A stretch of 64,000 nucleotides of DNA. Source: Tetracladium setigerum. Its lineage: Eukaryota > Ascomycota > Leotiomycetes > Helotiales. The translations under genes and the position numbers were made by a program. A model generated the notes under the pieces. That model searched no databases, was not told the origin of the DNA, and worked only from the letters and a program-made list of their open reading frames with translations. Shown here in pieces: positions 11,283 to 22,722 of the stretch (position 1 is its first letter; every line of letters starts with the position of its first letter). The stretch covers positions 496,001 through 560,000 of the forward strand of contig PZJY01000002.1 of the NCBI GenBank assembly GCA_031472005.1, in the 5' to 3' direction.

Positions 11283-12305
11283 TTATCCGGGAGGAAGAGT
11301 GCTGGCATCAACGATGTCGTCTGCTTCTTTCAAGAGCTCATTTTCGTTGGGCCCGTAGAGGGAGAGCGGGGAAGGGCCATTAGACCTGTTCGTGCGGACT
11401 CGAGGATGCCGAAGGGAGCGATGAGTTTCATGAAGGAGTCGATTCGGGTTGGTTTTGCGGAGCTGGTGATTTACCATGTTAGATTTTACACATAGAAGAT
11501 ACGAAAGGGAGAAGATAGGAAGGAAATGTAACTTACACCTCAACAATACAGCTGTTCGTGCTGATATCCAACACCTTTCCACCAAATTGATGGGTGAAAT
11601 AGGTAATGCTCTTCAGGTGCTCATGCTTATGGCGCAACGCCTGACTGAGAGCAAGCTTGCTCGGGTGGAAATCGCTACCATCACCAATCTCGTACTGCTG
11701 CTCTGGGACTGGCGAGTCATCCCCGGCGGTAATCTCGCGGTGATGTGCCTGTAGCTCCTCGAAGTACTCTGGACCCAAAATGTTGATTTTGGCAAGGAGA
11801 AGCTCGCGCTGGACGAGGGGTGCAGCGGTGTAGTCGAGAACGGCCCAGACGGGAATGAGGTCTTCAAGTTGGCGACGGGCTTGTTCCACTACGCCGTCTT
11901 GACCAGATAGAACGATGGTCATGCGGGAGAGATCCTCAACTTCGGTGTTGCAGACGACTAGGGAGTCGATATTGAAGCCGCGGGCGGCGAGAATGCCTGA
12001 TACGCGGGAGAGAACACCAGGCTCATTTTGCACGAGGCAGTTGAGAATATGGCGCTTGGGGGGAGGGTGGAGGGCGTGGGTGTTTCGTAGAGGATGTTGG
12101 AGACCGCTGCTTGAGCCGACCAGGAGGAAGGCGTATCAGAGGTTGGGAGAGGATAGATACGGCGGTGGAGAGCTTTATATGCAAGTGCTGAGGTCGAGGA
12201 GGTGGTTGACTCTGAGCGGATGAGTTGGCGGGGGAGGAGAGTGGTTGTTGAGCTTGCTCGAGGGACAGCGGAGCGAAGGGCGAGGAGAGCTGTACGTGAA
12301 GCCAT
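11283..12305 (-). CDS. ILV6: Acetolactate synthase regulatory (small) subunit, mitochondrial
   Basis: The ACT-domain subunit activates acetohydroxyacid synthase and confers valine feedback inhibition in branched-chain amino-acid synthesis in mitochondria. The N-terminal 45 residues are a Ser/Arg-rich targeting sequence (MASRTALLALRSAVPRASS). The ACT domain reads NEPGVLSRVSGILAARGFNI, then DLSRMTIVLSGQD; downstream motifs are ELLLAKINILGPEY, ITYFTHQFGGKVLDIS, FMKLIAPFGILE and the C-terminal DIVDASTLPPG. The intron is 11536-11463. Two single-base losses break the frame: a G6 run at 12058-12063 (between the leader and the ACT domain) and GGG at 11360-11362 (near the C-terminus). Adding one base at each gives 317 codons. 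A TGAGTCA box lies 136 bases upstream. It is divergent from the KH-domain gene. Confidence 0.92.
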
Positions 12306-12440
12306 TGTGATGGTGGGAGAGGGTGCCTGTGAAGGCTGGAGGTGAATGTACAGTACAATAGAGCTTCAATTGACTATCCCCTTCCCTGATTCCCTACTCA
12401 ACGACGTTGTGAGGAATTTCGGGATATCAATTGGAGATGG

Positions 12441-12447
12441 TGAGTCA
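12441..12447. promoter_or_regulatory. CPC1/GCN4-type site upstream of ILV6
   Basis: TGAGTCA in the 439-base divergent promoter, 136 bases upstream of the ILV6 start. Confidence 0.6.
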
Positions 12448-12744
12448 ATGGGGGAGGGAGAAAAGGCAAAGTTTGGGGAGACGTTGAAATTCACCGGTGT
12501 CGGCTGGCTGAAAGAGTGACCACAGTGAGAGGGTCTGCTTGGCGCCAAGCTAATTTTTATTTCTGGGGAATTTCTGCAGTTCACTTGTCTCTCTCCCAGC
12601 CCTTTCAGCCTCAAGGCCTCGATCGCCTCTCCAGGTTACAACCACAACTGCAACCGCCTGCAACCAACCTCGCCGCCGCCGCCGCCGCTGCTATTGTCGC
12701 AACTTCATATTCTTATCAGCGCACAGAATAGAAATATCTTCACA

Positions 12745-14859
12745 ATGGACGATACAGAACGTCGCACGGCCAAGCGCTCGCGCTTCGACCAGACCGAACC
12801 CGAGCCTAAGCCTCGTGCTTCAAGATTCGACCGTCGCTCGCGATCGCCTCCTCCTGCACGCAAACAAGAGTCCTCGAGACGTAGCAGGAGTCCCATCTCT
12901 GATCGCACATTGCGTTCTGTAAGCCCTGCGCCAAATCCAACACCCAGAAAGTCGAACCCTGATGCTGCCGCTGCTGCTGGTTAGTCATTCCTCCCCCAAG
13001 CTTTTGCACTCTACTCTACTATTCGAAAGTCTTAGACTAATGTTACATTGGCGATAAATAGCTGCCGCTGCCGCAAAGATCAACGCGCAAATTCAAGCAA
13101 AGAAGGGCATCCAGCATGTCGATGTCCCACCGATCCAGTCGACTCTCAACCCAGTTTCGGCAACGCCAGCTACCCCAGGAGTTTTGAACAGCGCAAGTAC
13201 GGTCAATGGTGAGATGTACATCGCAGATGGAGACTATATCCGGGATATTGAGGTCAATGACCTGCGCAATCGTTACACACTGACCAAAGGTTCAACGCAA
13301 AAGATGGTAAATACTCCTTGTGTTAATATTCCACTGATACCAGCCTTCCTCACCTAGCTAGCCCGAAAATGCTCTTTCTCATTCCCTTTCTTTCTCAAAA
13401 CTCAAAATATTCTTGGGTTTCAAGTTCTGTCCCGATCCCCTTCTTGTGTGGAGATGTTCAAGCTTACCTGAAGCGCGATTCATAGCTCCAAATACCCTAT
13501 TGGCATCTGCTGACCTCCGCTGCTTAAAATTTAGATCAAAGAAGAGACCGGAGCTGGTACGATACACCTACTACCTACCATTTAACTTTTAGAATTTCAT
13601 GTTGACTTTTCAAGACATCACAACCCGAGGAAGCTACTATCCTGACAAAAGCATGGCCACGGCTGCTGTAGGTCATCTTTCCCCTTTATGATCCGCAGCG
13701 CTAAACATGCATAGAACCCACCTCTTTACCTCCATGTTACTAGTACGACTAAGCGAGGATTGGAGCAAGCAGTCTTGAAGATTGAGGAACTGATGAAGCA
13801 GGAACTCCCAAATCTGGTTGACGAACGTCGATTCAGGAGACGAGAACCAGAAGCAGTTGAGAGAGACGAGTTCGGTCGAGTATGTATATTGGATATTGTG
13901 TGGAGAAATGCTGACCTGATGTAGCGTAAATGGCCTGAAGAGAAGATCCCTATTGACTTTGAGCCAATTCCTGGTTTCAATCTTCGTGCTCAGGTTGTTG
14001 GTCACGGAGGTGCCTATGTCAAGCATATCCAACAAGAGACCAGATGCCGAGTGCAAATCAAGGGTCGTGGCTCTGGCTTCATGGAACACGGTACCGGCCA
14101 AGAGAGTGATGAGGAGATGTATCTTCATGTTGCGTTAGTACTTCTGATCTTCGAAACATCAAATGCTGACAAGCCGTAGTGGTCCTGACCCTGTTGAGGT
14201 CCAGAAGGCGAAGGAGCTTTGTGAAGATTTGCTGAAGAATGTTAGAGAACAGTACGAAGAATTCAAAGCTCGCCCACCTCAACGAGGCGGTAACTTTGGA
14301 AGCACTGGATACGGTGGAGAACGAGGTTATGGGGACCGTCCAGAGAGATCCAATTCCTATGGCGGTGACCGAAATAATGGTGGTGGGTATGGTGGAGGAG
14401 GCTACAATAACTCACCTGCACCCAATAGTGCTGCTATGAGTCCAACTACCCCTGCCGCCCCCGGAGCTGGAAGTCCTACAACTGCTGCAGATTACAGTGC
14501 TCAATATGCTCAGTATTATGGAGGGGCTGATCCATATGCTGCTTACGGTGGGTATGCTGCCTATTGCCAATACTATCAACAGTACATGGCAGCTGCCGCT
14601 GCAGCACAACAGTCTGCTCCTGGAGCTCCACCGGGAAGTTCTGCTCCTCCGCCACCTCCAAACGAAGTAAGCGAATTTTACATGTCTAACCACGGCCCTC
14701 GAAAGGCCAATGTTGAAGTTTCTGCTAACTTCTGACAGGCTCCTCCCCCACCTCCTTCTGGATCTGCACCTGGTGGTTACAACACTGTAAGAGCCTTTCT
14801 GTCGAATTTTCCCTTTCCCAGCTAATTTTGCAAAGGTCCCTCCACCTCCTGGTCTCTAA
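12745..14859 (+). CDS. KHDC4/BLOM7-like KH-domain RNA-binding protein
   Basis: Nine exons (12745-12979, 13062-13306, 13535-13556, 13615-13667, 13715-13879, 13925-14133, 14180-14666, 14739-14786, 14836-14859) give exactly 496 codons, 495 aa. The N-terminus is Arg/Ser-rich (splicing-factor-like). Conserved segments are DITTRGSYYPDK, PPLYLHVTSTTKRGLEQAV, and a KH domain with FNLRAQVVGHGGAYVKHIQ and CRVQIKGRGSG, then GPDPVEVQKAKELCEDLL. The C-terminus is Gly/Tyr/Ala-rich and ends in polyproline runs. The order matches metazoan KHDC4/BLOM7 and its fungal relatives, involved in pre-mRNA splicing; there is no zinc knuckle, so it is not the branch-point binding protein SF1. It has a 22-nt microexon and two small 3' exons of 48 and 24 nt. 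Confidence 0.82.
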
Positions 14860-15050
14860 AGGAAAGGTAACTTGAAACACTGAAATTTTGCAGGAAACTT
14901 TGTCCTCTTCACTAGTACTAGCGCATACACCTGGGAGTCTGAGTCAAAGCATAGCAGGATAAGAAAATTGACACAGTACATGCGCACCTCTCTCTCTTTC
15001 TTCTACTTATTAGATGAAAAAAAAATCAAGCAAAAACAGGCAAAAGTCGT

Positions 15051-15773
15051 TCAATCAATCAAATCAATTTTATTCATGCAATCTTCCTCATCTCCACTAT
15101 CTGGCTCAATATTATCCGCATCCTTGAATGTGAGTCGATCACCATAGGAAATGCAGAGTTCTTCCCCGGCTTGGATATCGCGAAGTGCGATGTACCTAAT
15201 CAAGAGATTCTTGACGTCGCGTTCCCAGCCGACATTTTGATTGCGGGCCGAGTGGTTGAACATGCTTCCTAGACCGAATACTACGGCTTGTGTTGTGGTT
15301 GGAGGTTTGATTGTGGTTGTGTTTGTTTCGGTGTTCAGAGGGGTGTATGGCCAGTTGCTGGAGATGAGAGGGATCGTAAGTTGCAATGGTCTCATTCGAG
15401 AAAAATTAATAGGTGCAAAAGGGCATGAAGATAGAAAACAAAGCGGTCTGTCCACATACTATGTGTAATTGTACAAATCTGTCTTTCTAATATGCTGTTC
15501 ATTCTCAGCGGGATCAAGGACTAAGACAGGTGAAATTTCGAGAAGCGTTCGAGCTGGTATGTCTTGCCTAGCGAAAACCCCTCGCCCTATTCAACGATCA
15601 TAAAGATTAGTTCCCATTTCATGAAGAATTCTTAGGGGCACAGGCCAGTAATTCGTGGGAAGTATTGTACGACCTTTTGGAGTATTCATTACTAGAATGA
15701 GACTAGCCGACCTTTGGAGCAAAATGTCCTCTTCGGCCACTCCGTTCTCGGTTCCGATTGTATTTGCATCCAT
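15051..15773 (-). CDS. Small SET-domain protein
   Basis: Exons 15773-15674, 15586-15460 and 15357-15051 give 177 aa in frame. The product holds a compact SET fold: GRGVFARQDIPARTLLEISP near residue 35, then VFGLGSMFNHS, NLLIRYIALRDIQAGEELCISYG near residue 135. The NHS and GEELCISYG motifs correspond to the S-adenosylmethionine/substrate pocket of SET methyltransferases. There is no post-SET cysteine cluster. Family members of this size are usually annotated as SET domain-containing proteins of unknown substrate. The donor of the first intron (GTCGTA) is weak, but it places GRG exactly where the family requires it. The ATG at 15773 is one option; the gene is divergent from TRAPPC13 with 198 bases between starts. 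Confidence 0.78.
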
Positions 15774-15971
15774 TTTGCTGTGATATTTGCGAGAACAATT
15801 CAGTTGAAGTCTCTTCCTTTTGACACAAATTGTTCTGGAATATTTTGCCAAGGCTTGCGCTTGTGGGCGGTGAAGCAGTGCGGCAGAACGTCAACGACGT
15901 CAAGTCTGAGACTCTGCGATCTTCCTACTTTAAACCATATCTAATTTTATGGATTGAGAAATAAAACCACA

Positions 15972-17105
15972 ATGGCGCATCAGCGCAATCACTCAACCAG
16001 TGATGCCAAAGAGCCACACTCTGTATCTTTGAAAGTCCTACGGTAAGTCGTGTATTCCTCATCCAGCCCTCATCCGGACTTCTCTACACCCCCTCCAAAA
16101 CTAGTATACCAACAAATCTACACCTTCATGCAAATCTTCAACTAACCCTATTTTCTCACTTGGTAGTTTATCACGGCCGTCCCTCTCAATACAGCACCCC
16201 CTACCTCCGCCCACCTCCCCAAGCACAGCGCCATCCGTCGCATCCTCTCTCGCCTACCCCAGTACAATCGGCACCTCATCATTCATCCTCGCTCCCGTCC
16301 TCACACTACCCCAGACGTTCGGCTCTGCCTACGTCGGGGAAACTTTCTCATGCACTCTATGTGCCAATAATGAACTCCTCCCTACACAGAATGGTAAGGG
16401 GATAAGTAATGTCCGTATTGAGGCTGAGATGAAGATTCCTTCTTCCGTGGCACCTATTCCGCTTGCTTTGGGGCGGACCTGCATTCTACCTCTAGCTCAA
16501 ATGAAGATGAGAGTGAGAATGAGAAAGGAGAAGGAGAAGGAGGGAAAGAAGGGAAGGATTCCAGAGGCGTGGAACTAGGAATAACCGAAAGTCTCCAACG
16601 CATTGTCAACTTTGACCTAAAAGAAGAAGGAAGCCACGTCTTAGCAGTCACAGTAACATACTTCGAGACAACAGCCACCTCAGGCCGTGTACGCACATTC
16701 AGAAAACTATATCAATTCGTATGTAAAGGTTGCATGGTTGTACGCACCAAAACTGGTGCTTTCCCGCCAGAGAAGGGTGCAGGAGCACAACAGCAGAAAA
16801 GATGGGCGTTGGAGGCACAGTTGGAGAATACAGGCGAGGAAACAATCACACTTGATACAGTGGCGTTGGAAACGAGAGAGGGTTTTAAGAGTAGGGGGTT
16901 GAATTGGGATGGCGAAGATGGGAAACCAGTGTTAATGCCGGGGGATGTGCAGCAGGTTTGCTTTCTGGTAGAGCAACTTGATGAGGAAAAGGTAAAGCCG
17001 GTGGATGGGAGGCTGATTTTTGGGATTTTGAGTTTAGGGTGGAGGGGGAAGATGGGGAATAGAGGGTTTTTGAGTACGGGGACTTTAGGGGCGAAGGTTT
17101 TGTGA
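15972..17105 (+). CDS. TRAPPC13-like (DUF974) trafficking complex subunit
   Basis: The predicted protein (336 aa) fits the TRAPP complex subunit 13 family, which helps vesicle tethering at the Golgi. It begins HSVSLKVLRLSRPSL, typical of the family, and continues with FGSAYVGETFSCTLCANNE, MKIPSS, VNFDLKEEGSHVLAVTVTY, RTFRKLYQFVC and ALEAQLENTGEETITLD, and ends GFLSTGTLGAKVL. The intron is 16043-16166. The frame upstream of the acidic Ser/Glu-rich insert joins the downstream frame only if one base is added in GGGG at 16470-16473; then exon lengths sum to a multiple of three. The C-terminus overlaps no other gene. Confidence 0.85.
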
Positions 17106-17353
17106 TCATTTTTGGATTGATGAATGCATATTCGAGGAGGTCAAAAATGGCTTGGGATACATTTCCATGCATTTGGGATCAACCAGCCGATATATCAAAA
17201 CCGAGAACTATCGCACTTCCCAGACAAACCCAGCCAGCTCTCAAGACTCCGAGTCGCGCCCCAGCACGAGCAAATAACTCGTCTCGCAATAAACTCCCAC
17301 CTTATCACCCACCACATTCCAAAAGTAAAGCAAGTTTCCTCCATTACACACCA

Positions 17354-17758
17354 TCACACCAATACCCCTCCAAGCTCACCAATCCCAACCCCAGCCTCTC
17401 TCAATGCCCCATCCAACAAGCCCAAAAATCTCTCAATCTGCTCCCTCGCCGCCAAAGTCTCCTCTTCCAACTGCATCCTCAAGTCCTTCATCTCAAGCTG
17501 TACGATAGTCGCTCGAATCGCTCGTTTGGGTTTCTTTTGAGCTTTAGATTTCCGCGGTGCTGGTTTTGTGGCTTTTGCGGTTTTGGTGCGTTTTTTCTTG
17601 GGTGGTGGTGGTGATAGTGGGGTTTCGTTGGATGAGATGGATGGGTGTGATGTGGGGTCGAGGGGATGTTGAGGAGAGCTTGGCTCTGGTGAAGGTTTTG
17701 GCTCTGGTTCTTTGGGTTGAGTGGAGGCTGAGGTGGACGATTTTCTTTTTCGACCCAT
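17354..17758 (-). CDS. Hypothetical basic coiled-coil protein
   Basis: A single-exon frame of 134 aa. The N-terminus is highly basic and Pro/Ser-rich (starts MGRKRKSS, later PPPKKKRTK), suggesting nuclear localisation signals; residues about 80-120 form a likely amphipathic helix (TIVQLEMKDLRMQLEEETLAAREQI is the region, positions 83-107). No family is recognised. It lies tail to tail with TRAPPC13. Its length and the basic-plus-helix layout make it more protein-like than the overlapping plus-strand frames, but it could be spurious. Confidence 0.45.
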   Translation of the reverse strand: MGRKRKSSTSASTQPKEPEPKPSPEPSSPQHPLDPTSHPSISSNETPLSPPPPKKKRTKTAKATKPAPRKSKAQKKPKRAIRATIVQLEMKDLRMQLEEETLAAREQIERFLGLLDGALREAGVGIGELGGVLV

Positions 17759-18781
17759 GGTTGTTTAGAGAGGACTTAGAGTCTGAGTTTGGGGGAGAGA
17801 GAGAAGGAGAAAGAGGATCTGTTCAAGATCTGAATATTGCATTGCCTCGCAAATGACGAAAAGACGTAAATATAGATGTAGTTCTGTGGAACTTAAATCC
17901 ATAGACCCCCAGCAAGTAGCCTTCTCAATGAAAGAAACCATCTACACAAGCCCCCCTTCTCTCTTTCCACTGAAAGAAAGAAAGGAAAGCAAATATGTAT
18001 TTTCATGGCAACACGCGCAAATTCATGTTCTTTTTTGGTGACAGCATATTGTTTTGCTAATTATTATATTTTCATTATGTACATGTCCCTCTCCATGATC
18101 GAATTGAGTCGTTGGCTCGTAAAGTCGTAAGCAAACTGCGCCCCTTTTGCATTGCAGAAGCAGTGCAAAGCTAGAGCGAAGTTCTTCCTAGTTGATACTT
18201 GTGTTTGCAGTCTGCGAATTTGTCTTTACTCTTTGCTCTCTGCGTCTTCCCCCTATCTCTCTAAAACCATAAGCAAACTGCCGTTCTGCAAGATGCAGGG
18301 AAGGGCAAGTTCTTCCTAATATAATGTACACGAAATGAAATGAATTATGGAAATCTTTCTTGTCTCTCTTGACTGACTGGACATCATCAACAACAAACGA
18401 AATCGAAATCAATACGGTTCTTTGAGAAGAGGAGCCGCTTTGATTTGATTTCACTTCAAGTTGGTGAAATTCTTTGTTGTCGCGAAAATGATTGATCGTA
18501 AACAAACAGACGGGTCTTTGAAAGAGAAGTTGATGTTTACTGATATAAACAAATAAACTTCTCCTCAAACAGAGACTGTTTTTCTTGGGAATGATGAAGT
18601 GTGCTGCTTTTGTTTCTCTTCCGAAAGCAAACAAGCATATTTGACCGTGAAGGCAAAATGCAAGTTTTTCCTGATGAATGGTATCCTTCCTGATCGTACA
18701 TGGTATTCAAGACAATTGCACCCAAATGCTGCTATGGAAATATCAAATGAAAAATCCAATCAAGCATCGAGTTTCGAGGGT
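17759..18781. other. Intergenic region with imperfect direct repeats
   Basis: About 1 kb without a convincing gene. Two related segments share TAAGCAAACTGC and AAGTTCTTCCTA (around 18127-18191 and 18270-18319), with a weaker third trace (GCAAGTTTTTCCTGA) at about 18660. They look like an old local duplication in untranslated DNA. Confidence 0.4.
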
Positions 18782-20746
18782 TCAGTTGGTGGTAGTTGCA
18801 GCACCATAGTCGCCCAAAGACTCCTTGGCATCACCTGCGGTTTGCTCGACCATCTCAGCGTCGCCACCATGGCTGATGATAGGAACAACATTCTTTCCAC
18901 CGTTCTCAGCCATGCCGTCAATGCGGATTTCCTTGGCACTTGGAACGTTGTTGGTACCCATATTGACCTCCTCTCCCTCATCATCCTCGCCATCACCCAA
19001 AGGTTGTAGATGTCTACCCGCAGAAGTAGTAGCAGGGACCAAAACACCATCATCATTCTCATCTCCTGAGCTCTTCTCGTCCTCATTAGATGCAAGCAAG
19101 CCGTGAACGACCTCTTCTCTCTCAGCAATTCGCTTAGCCCACATCTCTCGCTGTTCAGCCTTGGTACTCTTCACATACCCCTCCAAAGCCTGGACTTGAC
19201 TGGTATACGCCCGAATCAAAGCACTCTTATGCATGTAATCATCATACTCCTCCTTGGTAACCTTGTACTTGCTGTTTTGTTGCTTAGTGAACTCCTCGGC
19301 AGCGGCGGCCATGGAGGCTTCTTCCTCTGCGGCTCTGCTGGCGCGTGCTTGTCGGCTGGCGGTTGTGTTGCGACCTGGGTTCTTACGACGAGTTCCCTTG
19401 GGAATATCGTTCTGCTTGGAGGCGGCCTTCAGGTTAAGCTTCTTTGGAGGTAGTTTGACCGCTGTGAGGTAGGATTTGGTTAGACTTGGTCTTCTTCTTG
19501 AGAGCTTTATTTGGGTTTGTGGGGTGAGGGGGCTTGGAAGGAGGAGAAAATAGCAATTACGAACCATTCTCATCGCCATCATTATCGTCACCAGCCTCAC
19601 GCTTAGCAGCAGCGGAAGCACTCTCAGGAGCAGGGGGAGCAAGACTCATAGAAGCACCGGCCTTCTCAGTCTCAGCAGTAGCCGATCTCGCAGCCTTCGC
19701 AACCTCAACCCCCCGTTGCTTGCCGATCAACTCGGTCTTTTTAACATCCGCCAGTAAAATCTGGATATTGGCAGCCAATTTCTTGATCTTCTTCAACGCC
19801 TTCGCGTTACTCATCTGATGCTTTTCCATGCGAGCGATGACTGGCTCGACCTGTGAGATCGTCATGTCTGACAGGCGACGGACCGGTGGTGGGCGGCGCT
19901 GTTGACCTGGAGGCGGAATGACAATGAAAACTACTTGAACAGTAGCGGGGGTTGGAGAAGAGGACAAGTCCGGGGTCTCAGGGGGGGACTGAGAGAGGAG
20001 CTGTCGGATGGTTGGTGAGGCTTAACATCGCCAGAAGTAGGACCAGCGACGGCCGCAGAAGTGAGATGTTGAGGGAGGGATGGCGAAGACATGCCCACTG
20101 GAGGGCTGGAACGCATTGGATCTGCCATTAGTCCTCTTGCAACGCCGAGTATGCGGTTTCGTAAGTCGCCAGGGAGCAATGATTCTGGGATTGAAGGCGC
20201 TGCCCGTCGTCTTCTGGAGGCAGAAGACAAGGGAGCGGCAGGTTGCGACAGAGAAGAAGAAGAGGTATGAGGAGTTGGACCTTGATTGGCGACGGCGGTA
20301 TCTGAACGTGCTGCTGCGGCTAGAAGCGTGCCACCCTCAATTTTAGCGGAGAAGAGCGGGAGGAGAGGGTTTTCGAAGGGCGAGGGATAAGAAGGTGAAT
20401 TGAAGTTGGGGACAGCGATATTTCTACTTGTCAATACGGCTACAAAAGAGCCATACTCAAGTTCAGCGCTGGAGTACGTGATGGCAAAGTTTTCGAGGGA
20501 TATGGCGGCATTGACGTTTCGAAGTGTAGAGGAGGGGGAGAGATGAGAAGCTGGACCTGAAATGATGGAGGCGGTGATATTTAAACGTTTCAGATCGTTT
20601 ACAAGAGTGACAACGTCAAATTCAGCGCTCAAGGCCGGGAAGTTAACGGTTTCGGGAGGTTGAGAGGGGGAATTGCCGTTTCGAGGTACGTGGGGATCAG
20701 CATCGCTGGTTGCCTTAGGTTGGCCTTTCTTTCGAGAAGGAGCCAT
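18782..20746 (-). CDS. Orphan fungal protein with charged helical C-terminal half
   Basis: Two exons, 20746-19565 and 19461-18782, give 620 aa if one base is added in the G7 run at 19981-19987, which joins the N-terminal frame (starting MAPSRKKGQPK) to the frame containing SDMTISQVEPVIARMEKHQMS. The N-terminal third is Ser/Pro/Ala-rich with a conserved-looking block around FDVVTLVNDLKRLNI. The middle has a basic helix, and the C-terminal half has KYKVTKEEYDDYMHKSALIRAY followed by a Glu-rich helix and an acidic tail. No known domain is recognised; a nuclear, DNA- or chromatin-associated role is a guess from composition. TGAGTCA occurs 55 bases upstream. Confidence 0.6.
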
Positions 20747-22722
20747 TGCTGTGAGGGCCGGTGATGGATTTGTTCGGTGTGGTACGCTCGGGGGAGAGAT
20801 TGAGTCAATGGTGTTGAGTCGATGCTGTTGAGAGGGTCATCGAGTTGGAAAGAGATATTCGGGAGGAAATGTAAACAATCGAGAGGAGGGAGGGCGACGC
20901 ATCTCGGCTAATCCGCGCTAGTGAAAAGTTGAACTTGAGGTATGAAGTACAGTTGAAGGTGACGGACTATTCACCTTTCATCTACTTTCTTTAATCACTT
21001 TAGTTGTTTTCTTTGATGTTAATTGAGGTACTGCTCTGGGCTTTTCTTCAAGTTTAGATTCACAAGCGTTTTGGAATCAGAATGGGAGGTTTGTTTACTC
21101 ACAAGGTTTAGCGATTGCAATTGCACCACCTTCTCTTTTTTGAACGCCCTCTAACAGCCCTTTTGTTCCAACTCTGCTTTCAGAGCACTTTTATTCAATT
21201 AAATAAAGAGTAATCTTCTTTTAGCTGTTCAAGTCAGCACGATTGCGGGGATAATTCACGAATTCATTGCTTTACAACTTCTGACTTTATTGTTTTCGAA
21301 TTAAAATAAGAGTATTCTCGATTCTGCTATTTGACCAGATGTAATTATGGTGGTCCTTCTTTTTTGTATCCCTTTGCGTAGGTCATTTTGCTTGCGTGAT
21401 GAGATAACTGTGCAGATGTTGATTCTGAAGTGTTTCGGGTCAAGGTTAACGCTTTTTCAACCTGATATTCGGCTAGAAATAGAAGGCTAATAGCCCTTCG
21501 TTTTTTGCAGCTTGTTGTACTTGGGTCTAGGTTCTTCTGTGAAGAATGTGGGTTCAAAGTAATAGTGAACCAGCCTGACGCAGGCTAGGTTGAAGCCCCA
21601 ATTGATACTGTAGTGTTATCGAGCACGTATTAGATAACACCGGTAATAGGGCAATTATACCGGTGTATTGCGCTACGGTAGTTAGGGTGATTCAAACAAA
21701 TACACTCACAACATTGATCTCATCTCCTGAAGCCGTGCTTGGCAAAGCTGCTAAATAAGACAACTCTCCCACCTCGCGTCAAAGAGAATCAATCAGTAAC
21801 CAGGCAGAGCTGATGATAACAAGAGCGACAGAAATTTATGAAGCTTAGGAATGCTGCCAAGATCATATTTAAAACCAGGCCCTTTTCTTCCCTAGTGAAA
21901 GCGATTTTAATTTGCAGGTCAAAACAATTCACTACTACACAACGGTGTATATGATCGGGACGAATAAATTTGCGTTGCAGGACTAATGGAACATCTATCA
22001 TCCTATTGATTCCACATAGATTACAGGATATATTTCAAGCTTGATGATTCTGATAGTTGAGGTGCTCGATTGTAGTCGACAAGTATCCAAGATTAAGGAG
22101 GCACTTAAAATTCTCATTCCAAATCTTGCCCGCACCCCCAATATCTCAAAATAATAATTTTCTCTGGAAGTATATATTCAATCGTAACACTCTATATCGC
22201 CATGCGCTTACACAATTCTTCGCGATTTATAAAGTAATTCCATGCCGACGACCCGAGATGCCAATAGATCGATTTGTGGGAAATAATTACCCCGCGATCT
22301 GCCCTGGTTTGCGGGGCCGAGCTTGCCTGCAGGACAACAATTCATCCCGGGGAACTACAAGGTACTTCTACCATCTGGCTCATCTGTATGGTCGACTAAC
22401 AATTCTATAGTATCATTCCCCAGATTTTCAAGATGGCTACTGGGATGGGCGGACAAAAGGATTCAGGGATTGGAAAGATTTAATGGTTGCAACCAATAGA
22501 CTTCCAGGAAAGCGGGATACCAGGTACGGGGCGTAATATTTAGAGCATTTATATATTAATTGTACTTCAAGGATGATCATCCACTTTTGGTACCATGTTA
22601 TTCAGATATTCCGGTCGGTAGAGCGGAACAAACATATGTATATGAGGAACTCCCTTCTAGCTGGGGAAACGAATCTCCTCACATCAAGAACAAAAGTCAT
22701 CTGGCTTTCACAATAATTCAAT
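20747..22722. other. Long intergenic region
   Basis: About 2 kb of mostly AT-rich DNA. It contains the promoter of the orphan gene (TGAGTCA at 20801) and short inverted repeats near 21640-21670 (ACACCGGTAATAG / ATACCGGTGTATT). No frame with protein-like composition was found. Confidence 0.5.

Noticed and set aside
12694..12984. KHDC4-like gene as branch-point binding protein SF1
   Set aside because: The KH region and DITTRGSYYPDK segment fit KHDC4/BLOM7, and no zinc knuckle is present.
22057..22410. 117-codon plus-strand open frame between the orphan and the esterase
   Set aside because: Composition not protein-like; no start context or recognised motif.
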